Of a DNA stretch of 64,000 nt, positions 11,985 to 23,413 are shown one piece after another (the first letter of the stretch is position 1; every line of letters begins with the position of its first letter). The translations under genes were made by a program, and so were the position numbers. Source of the DNA: Sipunculus nudus (Eukaryota; Annelida; Sipuncula; Golfingiida; Sipunculidae); contig CM049320.1 of assembly GCA_026874595.1 (NCBI GenBank), positions 45,332,714 to 45,396,713 of the forward strand. The letters are read 5' to 3'. A model generated the notes under the pieces. That model was not told where the DNA came from. It did not search any database and saw only the letters and a program-made list of their open reading frames with translations.

Positions 11985-14900
11985 CTAGAATATTAGCAAA
12001 AGCTGATAATCAGTTATAAATTTTGAATTTGAGAGGTATGTACCATGTTTCATAAAAATCCACCAAATTGTTCCTGAGATATAAGCTTCTGAGTGTTTTT
12101 GTATAATCAGCTCTAAAAAAGAAAAATAGGTCAAGGTCACCTATCTTTGCACTTGACCAAGATTTTGTTGATATACATCTTCACTGATGAAATAAAATTC
12201 CAAAGGTGAATCCTTTCAGAGATATCCTGGTCACAAGGCCAAAATTGAAAAATCCATGAAAATTGATTAAACAAGGGACCTATGGGTCACGACGCTCAGC
12301 TGTTATTTATGATAAAAAAATATTATTTAGAAATGAGGCACATGCTGGTTTTGTGTGGTAATAAATATAAGCTGTATTATGAGTTGTTGTTGTTTAGCTT
12401 ATGTATGATATTGATAGTACCTTTGGAGACAGGGAAGAGGATTGATTTCATTTATTTTATTAACAAATGGAGTGCTACTGTCACACAGATTTTGACTTGG
12501 CAATATAACTTATAAGCAGAACATATAGTATAAGAGTTTAACTATTTATTAAAAAAATTAAAAAAATATTGTCCCAAATATAATTTTTATTAAAAATAAT
12601 AAGAGAATCATATGATTCTTTTAAAATGAAATATAACTGATATGATTATTAAAATAATATTAAAGAATATATTCATGAATGCATTCATGAATACATTTTG
12701 AAAGTATTTGCACGAGTATTCATATACTTTCATTTTTACCTGAATTCCCATTCTTTATGCAAGAAATTTTATAATGGAGTACATAATCATATTCGTATTT
12801 AAATACAATTACAAAGTATTCACACCATGTCTGGTATTTATTCAGTTTTCACCAAACAATGATGTTGAGAATCCAGAATATATTAAATTCACACATTTAA
12901 ATAATGATCATAAGTACCTGGTTTTATGGCTTTTATTTATATTAAAAAATAACTGTAAAAAATTCATTTTGGACTAATTTCACATCAATGTACACACTAG
13001 ACACAGTAGGAATCTAGATTAAAATTATCAACTGCATCTTTGTCTATCATTAATTTCCTTCATATAATCCTTAATGATTAGTAATGAATAATATGATTTA
13101 CTTCTTTATCATTTAAAATGAACTGAAAAATGCAATAGGTGACTGCATGGTGTTATTTGGAATATGTGACATTCTACCCATCGATACAAGATTCTTATAT
13201 CATCAGTAACTGCAAGTTAATTTCCTGTTATTATAAACTAACAAATTCCTTTTCTATTTTTCTTTAATTTGTTATTAAAAACCAATAAAAATTTATTAAT
13301 TTATTGTTTATTGTTATGTTGTTGGTTAAAACTACTAGATGAGTTGGGTCGAACACCTGGATCAACTGTGGCTGGCCATAAGCTGCCTGGATTCTCCCCT
13401 CAAGCGTGCATAATTTGATGAAAGGTCAACAAGGTCAACATACAGGTGACTCAAGAGGGGCTGGAGAGAGCCAAAGTCTGACAGGTTCTCATAAAAAACA
13501 TTAATAAAAGCTACAATATTTGGCAAATTTCTTTCAGCTTTCTAAACTAAAAAGCTGAAATCCTTATGTGTGCATGATATGAAAATTATATCAACAGTGC
13601 TCACGGGAAACAAACGTGCCATGGTCACAGTTGGGCAAAATTTAAGGTACTAATTTTACATTTATACTAATAACTTATAAAATTTGAAAAATTCAGAACT
13701 AATTTTGGGTATTCAATTGAATCTTGATTAAATATTGTTACATCCCTGACAAAAAAGATCTCTAGCTTCAGCAATGCCCTTGTTAAGGGAGTAAATATAT
13801 TTCTTGATTTTTTACAAAGTGCATTATGTTTGGGCCCATAACTTAAAAAAAATACACAATACTGACATCATTTCTGGCATGTGCATAGTGAATGTATAGA
13901 AAAATATGTATATTATATATGATCAAAGTCAGATCAGTGGTTTTGATATTAGGCAGTCTTAAAGTGTAACATTGGGTTTTTAATGGAAAAATGAAGTTTT
14001 TCATTGATATCTCGAAGGAATTAAGTCCTAGTGACCAAATTCTTGGCATGGTAGGGGATTTTGGAGAAATCTAACTGTATGCCAAATTTAAGGAACTTAG
14101 AGCTGAAGCTCGGGAGCTGAGCTCTAGCAAACTGCATAACACTAGCAATATGTGACATGGTGCTTGAAAACTTGAATAAAATCTACAGTTTTTGATCAAC
14201 TGGTTTCAAATTTTTGGTGTTAACAGTTGAAATGCTAACAAAAACATGCTGTGAAAATTAAATCCACAGCAGTTACAGCAAAAAAACGTGCCATGGTCAA
14301 AGTTGGGCAAAATTTAAGGTACCAATTTTTTATTTTTGCTAATATTTTTAAAAATTTAAAAGATTTTGATCTAATTTTAGGTATACAATTTAATTTTGAT
14401 TAATAAAAGTAATATTACTGGAAAAAAAGTGCTTAGCTTTAACAAGTTTTGTGTGAAGTGATAAAATTTCTTTCCTGATTATTTACAAAATGCATTATGT
14501 TTGGGCCCATAACTTTTTTAAATTAAATAATACAGACCTAATTTCTGGCATGTACATAGGAATTATATAGAGGATTATTTATAGGAAATATGAGGAAAAA
14601 CAGATGAGTGGTTTTGATATTAGGCAGTCCTAAAGTGTGAAAATAGGTTTTTAATAAAAAATTGAGGTTTTTCCTTAATTTCTCAAAGGAATGAAGTCGC
14701 AAAGACCCATTTTTCGGCTTGGTAGGAGATCTTGGGGACATCTAACATTATGCTGAATTTTGGATTCCTAGGTCTTACGGTTTCAAAACGTGCCACATCT
14801 ACGGACGGACGGACGGACGGACGGACGGACAGACAGACAAACGGACAACGGACAATGGACCACGATTATAGCTCAGATGACTTATAGTCAGCTGAGCTAA

Positions 14901-15282
14901 AAATCAGAAATTGCAGGTGGGGCCACCAAAATTGTGCAGCACGTACAAACCATCAGTCCCAATGATCAAAGTAAGTTTTGTGAAAATCCACACAATGGTT
15001 CCTGAGATATAAGCTTCTGAGTGTTTTTTCTATAATCAGCTATAAAATGTAGAAAAATGGGTCAAGGTCACCCATCTTCGAACTTGACCGTGATTTTATT
15101 GATATACATCTTAACTAATGAAATAAAATTCCAACAGTGAATCCTTTTAAATGATATCCTGCTCTCAAGGTAAAAGTTAACAGACGCAGGACAGACAGAC
15201 TCCGGACGGACAGACAGACAGCACGACAGACGGACAGCTTGGGTGACGACAATAGCCCATCAGCCTATGAGCTGAGGGCTAA
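11985..15282 (+). mobile_element. C-type element (C') nested in D and carrying a nested A element
   Basis: Starts CTAGAATATTAGCAAAAGCT and ends GAGCTGAGGGCTAA. The AGCCCTCAGCC TIR normally found near the C 5' end is missing. The same deleted C' lies at the same site in the other D copy (33773-34450). Family A interrupts it at 12272-14900: C' sequence stops at '...gaaaattgattaa' and resumes at 'aaatcagaaattgcaggtgg'. Confidence 0.7.
12272..14900 (+). mobile_element. Family A element, complete
   Basis: Reference copy of family A (2.63 kb). It starts CAAGGGACCTATGGGTCACG, with the TIR GCTCAGCTG just inside. The 3' hairpin has arms AGCTCAGATGACT (14870-14882) and AGTCAGCTGAGCT (14886-14898) and is followed by CTAA. 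An ACGG tetranucleotide run lies at about 14802-14830. The interior is AT-rich with no open reading frame that recurs among copies; the scattered short frames (for example 13843-14049) are in repeat sequence. Probably a non-autonomous Helentron-type element. Confidence 0.8.
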
Positions 15283-15544
15283 AAACGGCTGTACATGTAC
15301 ATTTGTCATGAAAATTTATATTTTTCATGAAATTTTCTATGTTCAGGAGCACTCGAATGGTCAAAAGTAGGTCAACTGGGACAAAACAAGAACTCAATCT
15401 GTAACTGGTCATTATCTGCCCACACACCGAAAATCAGGCCCCTATCTGCAGGCATTGCGAAAAAAAGTCTGTACATGTGCACTTGTCATGAAAATCTATA
15501 TTTTTTTATGAAATTTTCTATGTTAGGGCACCGTCAAACAGTAA

Positions 15545-16580
15545 CTAGAATATCAGCAGAAGCTGACAAAAGCCCTCAGCCAAAAGAACAGTGTTTAGAG
15601 GTGGTAACAGTAACAAGTACTAAATATCTGTTCTCACATGGATGTATATCTGTACATGTCTCAGTTATAAATTTAAAATGGAGAGGTATGTACCATGATT
15701 CATAACAATCCACCAAATGCTTTCTGAAAAATATACTTCTAAGTTTTATTCTATTATAAGCTCTGTGACCTTGAAAAGTAGGTCAAGGTCACCCATCTTC
15801 AAACATGAATGAGATTTTTGTTGATATACATCTTCACCAAAGAAATAAAATTCCTATTGTAAATCCTTTTAGAGATATCCCGCTCACAAGGCCAAAGTTG
15901 AAAAATCCAAGAAAAATTCAATATAAAATCAGAAATTGCAGGTGGCACCCCCAAACTTGCGCAGCAGTTACAGACCATCAGTCCCTATGATCATAGTAAG
16001 TATTGTGAAAATCCATCCAATGGTTCCTGAGAAATAAGCTTCTAAACGTTTTTTCTATAATCAGCTCTAAAACGTAGAAAAATAGGTCAAGGTCACCCAT
16101 CTTCGAACTTGACCGAGATTTTGTCAATATACATCATCACCGAAAAAATAAAATTCTTACGGTGAATCCTTTTCGAGATATCCCGCTCACAAACCCAAAG
16201 TTGAAAAATCCAATAAAAATTCATTAAAAATCAGAAATTGTAGGTGGCGCCACCAAACTTGTATAGCAGGTACAGACTATCAGTCCCAATAATCATAGTA
16301 AGTTTTGTGAAAATCCACCAAATGGTTCCTGAGTAATAAGCATCTAAGTGTTTTTCTATAATCAGCTCTAAAATGTAGAAAAATAGGTCAAGGTCACCCA
16401 TCTTCGAACTTGACCGAGATTTTGTCGATATACATCTTTACCGAGGAAATAAAATTCTGACGGTGAATCCTTTTCAAGATATCCCGCTCACAAGGTAAAA
16501 GTTAACGGACGCCGGACAGAAGGACGGACGGACAGCTTGGGTGACGACAATAGCCCATCAGCCTAAGGGCTGAGGGCTAA
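15545..16580 (+). mobile_element. Family C element inserted in family D
   Basis: Complete C copy of 1.04 kb, the same length class as 5859-6885. It starts CTAGAATATCAGC, has the TIR AGCCCTCAGCC, and ends in a hairpin with arms 16552-16563 and 16567-16578 followed by CTAA. D sequence continues on both sides ('...cgtcaaacagt' and 'aaaagtaggtcaactggg'). A perfect GGTGGCGCCACC lies at 16243-16254. Confidence 0.8.
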
Positions 16581-16735
16581 AAAGTAGGTCAACTGGGACA
16601 AAACATGAACTCAATCTGTAACTGGTCATTATCTGCCCACACACCAAAAATCAGGCCAATATCTGCAGGCATTGCGAAAAAAAATCCGTACATGTGTATT
16701 TGTCATGAAAATTTTTATTTTTCATACTCATCAAC

Positions 16736-17312
16736 TAACAAATTCCTATTCTATTAATTTTTCTTTTATTTGTTATTAAAAACCAATAAAAATTTATTGA
16801 TTTATTGTTTATTGTTCTGTTGTTTTTCAAAACAACTACTAGATGAGTTGGATTGGACACCTGGATTAACTGACCTGGGCATTAGCTGCCTGGCTGCCCC
16901 AGTGTAAGCCTCGCCTCAAGCGTGCATAATTTGCTGAAAGGTCAACAAGGTCAACATACAGGTGATTGTTCTTACAAGATAAAAACTTGCCATGGTCAAA
17001 CTTGGGCAAAATTTATAGTACCAATTTTATATTTTTGCCATTATTTAAAAAAATTAACAGATTTTGATCTAAATTTTGGTATACAATCAAATTTTGATTA
17101 ATTAAAGTTGTATTACTGAAAAAACAGTCCCTAGCTTTAACACTTTTTCTCTTAAGTGACCAAATATCTTTCATGATTTTTTTACAAAGTCCATTATGTT
17201 TGGGCCTATAAATTTTTTTAAATTATATAATACTGACTTAATTTCTGGCATGCTCATAGGAACTATATAGAGGAATATTTATGGTAAATATGAAGACAAC
17301 CAAATGAGTGGT
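16736..17312 (+). mobile_element. Family A repeat fragment
   Basis: Matches the middle of family A (compare 13240-14560) from 'actaacaaattcct' through 'ccaaatgagtggttttt'. It includes 'gatgagttgg.ttggacacctgg' and 'gcatgctcataggaactatatag'. It is bounded on the left by truncated family D and on the right by a reversed A2 element. It could be the right remainder of the A fragment at 1677-2296. No gene seen. Confidence 0.6.
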
Positions 17313-17879
17313 TTTTAACTCAGCTGACTGAAAGTCATCTAAGCTATAGTGATCACTCTTCGTCCGTCGTCCGTCCGGCCGTCTGTCCTTTAACAGGGCA
17401 CAAATCGTAACCGCTAGACCTGGAATCTTCTAACTTGACATCCAGGGAGATCCATAAAAAATCTCCTTGGAAACCTGAATTTAAGTCTCTGTTACCCATA
17501 TTCTTCGAGCTATGGGTCTCTGAAGTGCCCCCCAGAATAATAAAAAATTTGATACAAAAACTCAAGTATCTGAATAACTACTGCATTGATCACCATGATT
17601 CTTTGCATGAATATTGATCAAGGAGTGTTTCATCAGTTCCTGTAACCTGGTGGCACCACCTGTATTTTTCCAATTTTTATGAATTTTTTTCTCTTTTTTT
17701 GGATACCTCCAAAGAAGCTGTCATCTGTAACAGGGCACAAATCGTAACCCCTGAACCTGGGATCTTTTAACTTTACATCAAGGGAGGTCCATGAAAAGTC
17801 TCTGTGGAAACCTGAAATAAGGTCTCTGTTACCCATATTCTTTGAGCTATGGGTCTCTGAAGTACCCCCCAGAATAATA
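17313..17879 (-). mobile_element. A2 subfamily fragment, reverse orientation
   Basis: Reads on the minus strand as the 3' end of the A2 element found complete at 23414-25830. The plus strand starts 'taactcagctgactgaaagt', followed by a ccgtccgtc-type run, then one to two of the ~340 bp units with 'gttacccatattct..gagctatgggtctctgaagt' and a degenerate ggtggcaccacc. It ends where a family A copy begins at 17882. The 5' terminus is not present. Confidence 0.7.
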
Positions 17880-17881
17880 AA

Positions 17882-19851
17882 CAAGGGATCTATGGGTCAT
17901 GACGCACAGCTGTTGCTGGTTTTGTGTGGTAATAAAAATAAGCTGTATTATGAGTTGTTGTTGTTTAGCTAATGTATGATTTTGATAGTACCTTTGAAGA
18001 CAGGGAAGAGGATTGATTTCATTTATTTTATTAACAAATGGAGTACTATTGTCACACAGATTTTGACTTGGCCATATAACTTATAAGCAGAATATATAAG
18101 GGTTTAACTATTAATTAAAAAAAATTACAAATATTGTCCCAAATATAATTTTTATTAAAAATAATAAGAGAATCATATGATTTTTTAAAATGAAATATAA
18201 CTGAAATGATTATTAAAATAATATTAAAGAATATATTCATGAATGCATTCATGAATACATTTTGAAAGTATTTGCACTGGTATTCATATACTTTCATTTT
18301 TACCTGAATTCCCATTCTTTATGCAAGAAATTTTATAATGGAGTACATATTCATATTCGTTTTTAAATACAATTACAAAGTATTCGCACCATGTCTGGTA
18401 TTTATTCAGTTTTCACCAAACAATGATGTAAAGAATCCAGAATATACAAAATTCACACATTTAAATAATGATCATAAGTACCTGGTTTTATGGCTTTTAT
18501 TTATATTAAAAAATAACTGTAAAAAAATCATTTTGGACTAATTTCACATCAATGTACACACTAGACACAGTAGGAATCTAGATTAATATTATCAACTGCA
18601 TCTTTGTCTATCATTAATTTCCTTCATATGATCCCTAATGATTAGTAATGAATAATATGATTTACTTTTTTATCATTAAAATTGAACTGAAAAATGCCAT
18701 AGGTGACTGCATGGTGTTATTTGGAATATGTGATATTCTACCCATCGATACAAGATTCTTATATCATCAGTAACTGCAAGTTAATTTCCTGTTATTATAA
18801 ACTAACAAATTCCTTTTCTATTTTCTTTAATTTGTTATTAAAAACCAATAAAAATTTATTAATTTATTGTTTATTGTTATGTTGTTGGTTAAAACTACTA
18901 GATGAGTTGGGTTGGACACCTGGATCAACTGTGGCTGGCCATAAGCTGCCTGGATTCCTGTGTATGCCTCGCCTCAAGCATGCATAATTTGCTGAAAGTT
19001 CAACAAGGTCAACATACAGGTGACTCAAGAGGGGCTGGAGAGAGCCAAAGTCTGACAGGGTCTCATAAAAACATTAATAAAAGCTACAATTTTTGGCCAA
19101 TTTCTTTCAGCTTTCTAAACTTAAAAGCTGAAATCCTTATGTGTGCATGATATGAAAATTATATCAACAGTGCTCACAGGAAACAAACGTGCCATGGTCA
19201 AAGTTGGGCGAAATTTAAGTTGCTAATTTTACATTTATACTAATAACTTATAAAATTTGAAAAATTCATAACTAATTTTGGGTATTCAATTGAACCTTGA
19301 TAATGTTACATCCCTGACAAAAAATCTCTAGCTTCAGCAATCCCCTTGTTAAGGGAGTAAATATATTTCTTGATTTTTTACAAAGTGCATTATGTTTGGG
19401 CCCATAACTTAAACAATTACGCAATACTGACATCATTCTGGCATGTGCATAGAGAATGAAAAATATGTATATTATTTATGATTAAAGTCAGATCAGTGGT
19501 TTTGATAATAGGCAGTCTTGAAGTGTAACAATGGGTTTTTAATGGAAAAATGAAGTTTTTCATTAATATCTTGAAGGTATTAAGTCCTAGTGACCAAATT
19601 CTTGGCATGGTAGGGGATTTTGGAGACATCTAGCTGTATGCCGAATTTAAGGAACTAAGAGCTGAAGCTGGGGAGCTGAGCTCTTGCAAACTGCATAACA
19701 CTAGCTTGATGAAAACAATATGTTACATGGTGCTTGAAAACTTGAATAAAATCTACAGTTTTTGATCAACTGGTTTAAAATTTTTGGTGTAAACAGTTGA
19801 AAAGGTAACAAAAACATGCTGTGAAAATTAAATCCACAGCAGTTACAGGAA
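17882..19851 (+). mobile_element. Family A element, 5' two-thirds
   Basis: Starts CAAGGGATCTATGGGTCATG. The position equivalent to the TIR reads GCACAGCTG instead of GCTCAGCTG. The sequence follows the 12272-14900 copy until 'ccacagcagttacagg', where another family A 5' end starts at 19852. The expected remainder is not found after the second copy, so this one is truncated or was fused by recombination between copies. No gene recognised. Confidence 0.7.
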
Positions 19852-21955
19852 CAAGGGACCTATGGGTCATGACGCTCAGCTGTTATATATGATAAAAAAA
19901 TATTATTTAGAAATGAGGAACATACTGGTTTTGTGTGGTAATAAATATAAGCTGTATTATGAGTTGTTGTTGTTTAGCTTATGTTTGATTTTGATAGTAC
20001 CTTTGGAGACAGGGAAGAGGATTGATTTCATTTATTTTATTAACAAATAAAGTACTATTGCCACACAGATTTTGACTTGGCCATATAACTTATAAGCAGA
20101 ACATTTAATTTAAGAGTTTAACTATTTATTAAAAAAAAATTAAAGGTATTGTCCCAAATATAATTTTTATTAAAAATAATAAGAGAATCATATGATTTTT
20201 TAAAATGAAATATAACTGTAATGATTATTAAAATAATATTAAAGAATATATTCATGAATGCATTCACCTTTTTGATTTCCTGTTATTATAAACTAACAAA
20301 TTCTTTTTTATTTTTTTTTAATTTGTTATTAAAAAACAATAAAAATTTATAAATTTATTGTTAATTGTTATGTTGTTGGTTAAAACTACTAGATGAGTTG
20401 GGTTGGACACCTGGATCAACTGTGGCTGGCCATAAGCTGCCTACCTGCAACAGTGTATGGCTCGCCTCAAGCATGCATAATTTGCTGAAAGTTCAACAAG
20501 GTCAACATACAGGTGACTCAAGAGGGGCTTGAGAGAGTTAAGGTCTGACATGGTCTCATAAAAACATTAATAAAAGCTACAATTTTTGGCCAATTTCTTT
20601 CAGCTTTCTAAACTAAAAGGCTGAAGTCCTTGTGTGCATGATATGAAAATTATATCAACCGTGCTCACAGGAAACAAATGTGCCATGGTCAAAGTTGGGC
20701 AAAATTTAAGGTACTAATTTTATATTTATACTAATAACATATAAAATTTGAAAAATTCAGGACTAATTTGGGGTATTCAATTGAAACTTGATTAAATAAT
20801 GTTACATCCCTGGCAAAAAAACTCTAGCTTCAGCAATCCCCTTGTTAAGGGAGTAAATATATTTCTTGATTTTTTACATAGTGCATTATGTTTGGGCCCA
20901 TAACTTAAAACAATTACGCAATACTGACATCATTTCTGGCATATGCATAGAGAATGTATAGAAAAATATGTATATTATATATGATTAAAGTTACATCAGT
21001 GGTTTTGATATTAGGCAGTCTTGAAGTGTAACAATGGGTTTTTAATGGAAAAATGAAGTTTTTCATTAATATCTCTAAGGTATTAAGCCCTAGTGACCAA
21101 GTTCTTGGCATGGTAGTGAATTTTGGAGACATCTAATTGTATGCCAAATTTTAGGAACTGGGAGCTGAAGCTGGGGAGCTGAGCTCTTGCAAACTGCATG
21201 ACACTAGCTTGATGTAAACAATTTGTTACATGGTGCTTGAAAACTTGAATAAAATCTAGTTTTTGATCAACTGGTTTCAAATTTTTGGTGTTAACAGACA
21301 AAATGCTAACAAAAACATGCTGAGAAAATTAAATCCACAGTACTTACCGTAAAAAAACGTGCCATGGTCAAAGTTGGGCAAAATTTAAGGTACCAATTTT
21401 TATTTTTGTTAATATTTTAAAAAATTTAAAAGATTTTGATCTAATTTTTGGTATACAATTTAATTTTGATAAATTAAATTTATATTACTGGAAAAAGGTC
21501 CATAGCTTTAACATGTTTTGTGTAAAGTGATCAAATATCTTTCCTGATTTTTTACAAAATGCATTATGTTTGGGCCCATAACTTTTTTAAATTATATAAT
21601 ACAGACATAATTTCTGGCATGTACATAGGAACTATATAGAAGAATATTTATGGTAAATATGAGGGAAAACAGATGAGTGGTTTTGATATTAGGCAGTCCT
21701 GAAGTGTGAAAATAGGTTTTTAATAAAAAATTGAGGTTTTGCCTTAATTTCTCAAAGGAACGAAGTCGCAAAGACCCAGTTTTCGGCTTGGTAGGAGATC
21801 TTGGGGACATCTAACATTATGCTGAATTTTGGATTCCTAGGTCTTACGGTTTCAAAACGTGCCACATCTACGGACGGACGGACGGCACGACAGACGGACA
21901 ATGGACAATGGACCACGACTATAGCTCAGATGACTTATAGTCAGCTGAGCTAAAA
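19852..21955 (+). mobile_element. Family A element with internal deletion, both ends present
   Basis: Starts CAAGGGACCTATGGGTCATG with the TIR GCTCAGCTG, and ends in the hairpin AGCTCAGATGACT-tat-AGTCAGCTGAGCT + CTAA. Relative to 12272-14900 it lacks a block after 'gaatgcattca' near 20265. A short acggacgg run sits at about 21870-21882. It lies tail-to-head with the preceding A copy. Confidence 0.75.
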
Positions 21956-22650
21956 AGTTATAAAATTAATGATGTAGGAATGTTCAAATATTAGTAGTTG
22001 TCTGTCTGTAGGAGAATCAAATAGGATATCAGTTGTAAATATAAGATAATTATATGGCAAGAATGTTTGTTTTTGTGAATCTCTGTCAGATTTTAGGCTC
22101 AATTAAATTCCACCATGACAACAGGAAACAGTTCAATTATGCCTTTTGTTAAAATATCTAATTAAAATGAGAATTTTCCTATCTTATGATGTTTATTAAT
22201 TTTTTCCCCCATGTTGGATTTTGGATGATGTGTCAATCTCAAGTTTGTTTCCTTCAGTCAACAAAACTGAAGCTGAATATGTGTTACTGCAAGTATCAAC
22301 CATTTCCTAGACTACATGTCTCCATGATTACTGTTTGTTATTATGTAAATAAATCGTTTTATGTTTAGAAAGCAGCCAAAATTTTAAATTTTGTAATGGT
22401 ATCTAGATATGTAATTGGCCTATTTTTATGAAAGATAAAAAAATAATTAATTAAAACAGCACGACTTCCTATCATTGACATCCATGTCAGTCTGCACATA
22501 ACAGTTTAGTATCTTAATCGGACACACGGTGGCGCTCGAGCTGCGCAAGGTCTCCTGTACTGCACTTTTACCAATGTATTGTGAGGAATATGTTGGATTT
22601 TGATACAATTCAACAGAAATATTAATCACTAAAATATCTCACCTAAGTTT
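21956..22650. other. Unrecognised single-copy-looking sequence
   Basis: About 0.7 kb between repeat blocks with no match to the other families in this window. No long open frame, splice-bounded exon or RNA gene could be supported. It may be intron or flank sequence of the DDX19-like gene. Confidence 0.4.
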
Positions 22651-23115
22651 GATTTCAGTAAAGTCCATGCATATTTAATGAGGCCAGAGGTCACCACACT
22701 TTGGAGGCACTTTGGTGACATCACAAATATCCTGTAGATTTTCATGAAACTCGTACATATTTACCAATACAGTTCCTCACCCCAATTAATCTCTCAGCAG
22801 ATTTCATGCTTATTTAATGAGGTCAAAGGTTACCAGGCTGCTCTGAACAGGCCACTCGGAGGTGTCGCTGCAATAACTTACAAAGAATATGAAGGATATG
22901 GATCAAACTCATCAGGATTATTAATACATAAAATATCTCAATTTCTTCAATTTCCAGCAAAATCCATGCACATTTAATAAGGTCAGAGATCACCTCACTT
23001 TGGTGGCACAGTGGTGAATATGGATTTTCATGAAACTCGTCATACATATTTACCAATAGAGTTTCTCACCTGATTTATATTCCCAACAAAATTCATGCAT
23101 ATTTAATGAGGTCAG
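22651..23115 (+). repeat. Tandem repeat, units of about 130-150 bp
   Basis: Four imperfect units share 'ccatgcatatttaatgaggt' followed by 'cagaggtcacc', 'ggattttcatgaaactcgt' and 'acatatttaccaata'. Unit starts fall near 22657, 22800, 22955 and 23085. No coding potential recognised. Confidence 0.7.
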
Positions 23116-23230
23116 AGGTTACCAGATACATGACTTTCATATTATGCATGCACTTGTTATTTTATCTCTTAATTTTGTATTCAGTTGATAATAAATATTT
23201 TCAATACTGTATGTTTTCAGGTACCTGCCA

Positions 23231-23412
23231 AGAAAAATCCAGATCAAATCCAGATCAAATATTTCACGAACAAGAATACCAGATCAAAGAAAACCAGATC
23301 AAAGATAACCAGATTAAAAAACTAGATCAAAACAAGATAAAAAACGAGATCAAAACCAGATAAAAAAACAAGATCAAAACCAGATCAAAAAAAGAGATCA
23401 AAACCAGATAAA
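23231..23412 (+). repeat. AGATCAAAA-type minisatellite
   Basis: Imperfect iteration of 'ccagatcaaa' and 'agataaaaa' for about 180 bp. It directly abuts the 5' end of the A2 element at 23414. The reading frame across it (QIK/KIK repeats) is a by-product of the short-unit repetition. Confidence 0.75.
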
Positions 23413-23413
23413 A

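Larger units (their letters stand above)
11602..16735 (+). mobile_element. Family D element with nested C', A and C elements; 3' end lost
   Basis: The 5' end CTAGATGTGTCAGAACAACA with the TIR ATGCCCCCGCC sits directly in the A-run that ends the preceding B element. The body has units of about 175 bp with 'catgaaaattt..tttcatgaaa', 'aagtaggtcaac' and 'ggtcattat.tgcccacacac'. It is interrupted by a C-type element (11985-15282, itself holding a complete A element) and by a second C element (15545-16580). It breaks off near 16735, without the 3' hairpin seen in the copy ending at 34898. Confidence 0.7.
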
